Source: Saprospiraceae bacterium | GTDB lineage: Bacteria > Bacteroidota > Bacteroidia > Chitinophagales > Saprospiraceae | NCBI GenBank assembly: GCA_027488855.1 | Contig: JAIYAV010000309.1 | Coordinates: 1 to 43,211, forward strand | DNA length: 43,211 nucleotides | Direction: 5' to 3' | Shown: positions 40,734 through 43,211 of the stretch, piece by piece | Position numbering within the stretch: the first letter of the stretch is position 1 | How the letters are laid out: every line of letters starts with the position of its first letter | Notes under the pieces: generated by a model | Databases searched by the model: none | What the model saw: only the letters and a program-made list of their open reading frames with translations | Told to the model about the DNA's origin: nothing | Made by a program: the position numbers and the translations under genes

Positions 40734-41489
40734 ATGATCTTATACCCCGATTCCTATCTTTTCTCCGAAGAAAATCAACTGGAGCTCAACGGGCAGGTGA
40801 TCCACCATCAGCATGCCTGGCTGCTGAACATTGGGGATGAAGAACTGGACTTAATGTTTGAAAACGGCTGGCGTCGGGCTGGCAATATCTTTTACCGCTA
40901 TTCTTACGATACCCACGAAGACATTACGACCGGAGTCGGGCCGCTACAGGTACTTCCCCTGCGCATACCAGTCAACAACTTCACCCTGACCAAAAGCCAG
41001 GCCAAGATCTGGCGCAAAAACGAAAGCTTCCGCTGGAGCCTGGTCGCTGGACGCCCCACGGACGCCCACCACGAACTTTTCCTCCTGCACCGCGAACGTT
41101 TTGAACGCAATGTGCCCGATAGCATTTTTGACTTCATCAGCACCACCCACGAAAGTTTGCCTACGCGGGGTTTGATTCTGGATGTTTACGACGGCGAAAA
41201 ACTGATCGCGACCAGTTTGATCGACCATACCCCCAAGTCGATGTCGAGTATTTATGCCATGTTTCACCCAGATTACGGGGCGCGTAGCCTGGGGGTATAC
41301 ACCATGCTGCTGGAGATTTACAGTTGCCGCCAGTTGGAGAAGCCCTTTTACTATCCGGGCTTCGCGCACCACGAGTCTTCGTTTTACGATTACAAAAAAC
41401 GCTTCAATGGCCTGGAGTGGTTGGACTGGAAAGGAACGATGGATTGGTTGCCGTATGAGCGGTTGAGGGAGAAGACGGAAAGGGGGTGA
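40734..41489 (+). CDS. ATE/Bpt-like aminoacyl-tRNA-protein transferase without the cysteine cluster
   Basis: I chose the ATG at 40734; the longer frame needs a TTG. The 251-residue protein resembles arginyl/leucyl-tRNA-protein transferases. The N-domain has FENGWRRAGNIFYRY (42-56) and LPLRIPVNNFTLTKSQAKIWRKN (74-96), aligning with GFRRSG..YRP and P.RI.V..F..S..Q. The C-domain has SSIYAMFHPDYGARSLGVYTML and EKPFYYPGFAHHESSFYDYKKRF, like the ATE acyltransferase fold. The usual Cys cluster between the two N-domain motifs is missing; the protein has one Cys in all. It may be a divergent N-degron transferase or a GNAT-like relative with another role. Confidence 0.7.
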   Translation: MILYPDSYLFSEENQLELNGQVIHHQHAWLLNIGDEELDLMFENGWRRAGNIFYRYSYDTHEDITTGVGPLQVLPLRIPVNNFTLTKSQAKIWRKNESFRWSLVAGRPTDAHHELFLLHRERFERNVPDSIFDFISTTHESLPTRGLILDVYDGEKLIATSLIDHTPKSMSSIYAMFHPDYGARSLGVYTMLLEIYSCRQLEKPFYYPGFAHHESSFYDYKKRFNGLEWLDWKGTMDWLPYERLREKTERG

Positions 41490-41565
41490 GTTTATGATTT
41501 GACAAGTACCAACGCAAAAAAAAAGCTTGAGCTGAATAAAAATCAATGAGTTGCGCGAAAATCTA

Positions 41566-41602
41566 CCCCCCCCCCCGAAGGTTCGAAACCTTCGGGGGGG
41601 GG
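41566..41602. terminator. C-tract hairpin cgaaggttcgaaaccttcg
   Basis: Eleven C residues, then gaaggtt-cga-aaccttc, then nine G residues, giving a stem of about 16 bp. It lies in the gap between convergent genes (ATE-like and alpha-2-macroglobulin). Its design is shared with the hairpin at 41631-41661. The C/G runs are prone to length change. Confidence 0.65.
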
Positions 41603-41630
41603 TAAAGCAGCGAAACAGAGCGTTACTCGA

Positions 41631-41661
41631 CCGCCCCGAAAGTCTGAAACTTTCGGGGCGG
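41631..41661. terminator. GC-rich hairpin ccgccccgaaagt/actttcggggcgg
   Basis: Perfect 13-bp arms (41631-41643 and 41649-41661) with a 5-nt loop. Compared with the hairpin 30 bp before it, GAAGGT/ACCTTC has become GAAAGT/ACTTTC, a paired change that keeps the stem. On the plus strand it is followed by gattttag, a weak U-tract. It ends 26 bp from the alpha-2-macroglobulin stop. Confidence 0.65.
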
Positions 41662-41686
41662 GATTTTAGATTGTGCAGATGTTTTA

Positions 41687-43211
41687 CTATTGCCGAATCT
41701 CCACCTTTCTCACTGTATTCGTCCCATTGTCCAAAGGGTGATACATGTCTTCCACCCAGACTGGGTTGAGGGTGAATTTTCCGGCAAATTGAGGCAGCAA
41801 TTGCACCCTGAACTGATGATTCCATGCAGGCAACTCATCACAAAAAATGAGCACCCGATCCGCATGGTATTCGCGGTGGGCTTCAAAAGGGTTGCGAACT
41901 TCATTTTTGTCAAAATAAGTACAACCTGCCGGAATGGGAATTTCAATCATCACATGCCGGGATGCTTGTTTGACTTGGACATCAACCTGGAAGTTTACAG
42001 GGTCGTTGAGTTGCAAAACCGAAGTTTGTTTTTGGTCTTTCAAAAACTGAGATTGCACAACAAAGTTGGCGTTGGCCGTCTTTTGCACTGAATCCACTGG
42101 GTTGGTGTATTGAATATAAGTCAGGTACGCAGAATTGGTTTCCCTACCCAGTTTAATGAAGAAGGTATCCGGTTGTTGAAGCTTGAGCGTAAGGGGCGTT
42201 TGGTCAAGAGCAATTAAGCGATGTGAAGCAGCCATTTGTTTTTCAAGCTTCTTCCCTACCCTATCCTCTTTTTTATCCGCTTCCATCAAATCGGGTAAAA
42301 TGGCTTCCAGGATTTTGGCCACTTCCATGGTGTTGTTCCAGCGGCCGCCATAGCGGTAATTGCCTTCAGAAAAGCCCCGATTATCCAGGAAATAGCTGCG
42401 GATTTTTTTGAGTTCATCTTCTTTGCCCGCTTTTTTAAAGATAGAATAAGCGATTAAGGTATTTTGAGTGCTACAATCGGCAACGCGGTAGCCTGCAAAA
42501 CCAAAGATTTCCCTTCCATCCCAATAAGTGCCAGGTCGATTGGCCTCAATACGCTGGTATTTGTACAAAGTATCCATAGAATAGGGCAAGTTGTGGGCTT
42601 GCAGCAAATACTGGCGCAAGAGTTTTTTGTACAATAAATCCTGTTCTGCTATCGCCTCGGGTTCTTTTTGCAGTCGGGTCAAGTCAACTTTTACGCCTGC
42701 CTTGGTCAAGGTTTCCAGGGAGATCAAATAATCCTCTTCGTTCATTTGTGGCAATTGTTTTTTCAAAAACTCCAGACCACTTTTCAATGCTTTGACCGGG
42801 TAGCCAGCCTGGGCTGCACGCAGCAATGCTTTTAAAACATAGTTCGTGGTCCAATACCGTTGTTGTCCGGTCATCCACCAGTTCCAGCCTCCTTCGGGTT
42901 GCTGGCGTCCTTCCAAAATGGTGATGCCTTCGTAAATTTCTTTCTCGTCGGTAAAGGACTCCCCCAACATCCCGCGTAGCGATTTTTCCAATAAAAGGGC
43001 CATCAGTTTGCTAGAGGTCTGTTCGTTGCAGCCAAAATGGTACTCTTTTAAGTATTTGATGTCATCCAACATGAGTTTCAGCACTCCACCCGGTTCCAGA
43101 GTCAGGGTGGCCGTACGAGTACCTGGAGTGAAGGGTAAAATGATCGTGGTATCCTGGGTGATTTCGATGAATTGCCCGTAGGGTTTCATCCGACCGATGG
43201 GAATGATGGGT
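41687..43211 (-). CDS. Alpha-2-macroglobulin family protein, C-terminal part (5' end outside window)
   Basis: The frame is open to the window edge, so the Met at 43189 is internal. The visible 507 residues hold the thioester domain. YHFGCNEQTSSKLMALLLEK contains the CxEQ thioester motif (CNEQ at 43019-43030), followed by alpha-toroid helices (PEGGWNWWMTGQQRYWTTNYVLKALLRA, GYRVADCSTQNTLIAYSIF, GRWNNTMEVAKILEAIL). The C-terminal macroglobulin domains end in PLDNGTNTVRKVEIRQ. Bacterial alpha-2-macroglobulins are periplasmic protease traps, often paired with PBP1C. That gene is not visible here. Full-length relatives in Bacteroidota exceed 1500 residues, so most of the gene lies beyond the window. 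Confidence 0.88.
   Translation of the reverse strand, partial: PIIPIGRMKPYGQFIEITQDTTIILPFTPGTRTATLTLEPGGVLKLMLDDIKYLKEYHFGCNEQTSSKLMALLLEKSLRGMLGESFTDEKEIYEGITILEGRQQPEGGWNWWMTGQQRYWTTNYVLKALLRAAQAGYPVKALKSGLEFLKKQLPQMNEEDYLISLETLTKAGVKVDLTRLQKEPEAIAEQDLLYKKLLRQYLLQAHNLPYSMDTLYKYQRIEANRPGTYWDGREIFGFAGYRVADCSTQNTLIAYSIFKKAGKEDELKKIRSYFLDNRGFSEGNYRYGGRWNNTMEVAKILEAILPDLMEADKKEDRVGKKLEKQMAASHRLIALDQTPLTLKLQQPDTFFIKLGRETNSAYLTYIQYTNPVDSVQKTANANFVVQSQFLKDQKQTSVLQLNDPVNFQVDVQVKQASRHVMIEIPIPAGCTYFDKNEVRNPFEAHREYHADRVLIFCDELPAWNHQFRVQLLPQFAGKFTLNPVWVEDMYHPLDNGTNTVRKVEIRQ

Noticed and set aside
41580..41593. ggttcgaaacc, resembling a tRNA T-arm
   Set aside because: It is the centre of a C/G-tract hairpin; there is no acceptor, D or anticodon arm around it.
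40944..41825. 293-codon minus-strand open frame across the ATE-like gene and the twin hairpins
   Set aside because: It crosses two hairpins and the end of the alpha-2-macroglobulin gene, and shows no protein-like pattern.

Overview
The window looks like chromosomal DNA of a Bacteroidota bacterium, most likely of the Saprospiria (Haliscomenobacter/Lewinella-like). This placement is inferred from gene content, not from a marker gene. The reasons are a giant secreted protein ending in a gliding-motility/type IX secretion C-terminal domain, YVTN/BNR (Vps10-like) secreted proteins, 7TMR-type and TPR-type sensor kinases, no convincing Shine-Dalgarno sites, and several upstream octamers matching the Bacteroidota -7 element TAnnTTTG. 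There is no rRNA, tRNA, CRISPR array or complete insertion sequence.

Layout. 1-6.7 kb: 3' part of a BNR-repeat secreted protein, a large palindromic element, a small secreted protein, a YeiH-type transporter, an IscA/ErpA-like Fe-S protein and a membrane-anchored unknown. 6.8-13.3 kb: a Tat-exported class V aminotransferase, then a signalling cluster (7TM histidine kinase, single-domain receiver, receiver-adenylate cyclase), then a NamZ-like exo-muramidase. 13.4-16.2 kb: a TPR histidine kinase and NarL-type regulator with overlapping start and stop. 16.6-20.0 kb: a second BNR-repeat protein and a 52-residue membrane protein. 20.2-24.1 kb: a minus-strand run (methyltransferase, manA, TlpA-like, redoxin, rluF). 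24.4-25.4 kb: ruvX and def. 25.4-27.1 kb: an ECF42-type sigma factor with its DGPF (YCII) partner. 27.2-27.9 kb: a frameshifted, internally deleted pseudogene. 28-31.1 kb: an MFS transporter, an Rpn-type nuclease and a DinB-like protein. 31.5-37.6 kb: a 2061-residue type IX secretion substrate. 37.7-43.2 kb: a sphingosine-1-phosphate-lyase-like enzyme, a galactose mutarotase lipoprotein, an arginyl/leucyl-transferase-like protein without the usual cysteines, and the 3' part of an alpha-2-macroglobulin.

The most unusual property lies between the genes. Many gaps carry a long hairpin, and these belong to several sequence families: a four-member cacaaagg palindrome family; AAAAGTG heptamer arrays that sit on stop codons; twin GC-rich hairpins with a compensatory base-pair change; a REP-like palindrome; and single-copy palindromes of 70-160 bp. 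Some probably act as terminators. Others look like mobile or domesticated palindromic repeats. Two have U-tracts on a strand with no upstream gene and may end small RNAs.

Functionally, the window mixes cell-surface and secretory functions (BNR proteins, the type IX substrate, alpha-2-macroglobulin, NamZ), signal transduction (two kinase systems, a cAMP-type cyclase, an ECF sigma factor) and scattered housekeeping genes.
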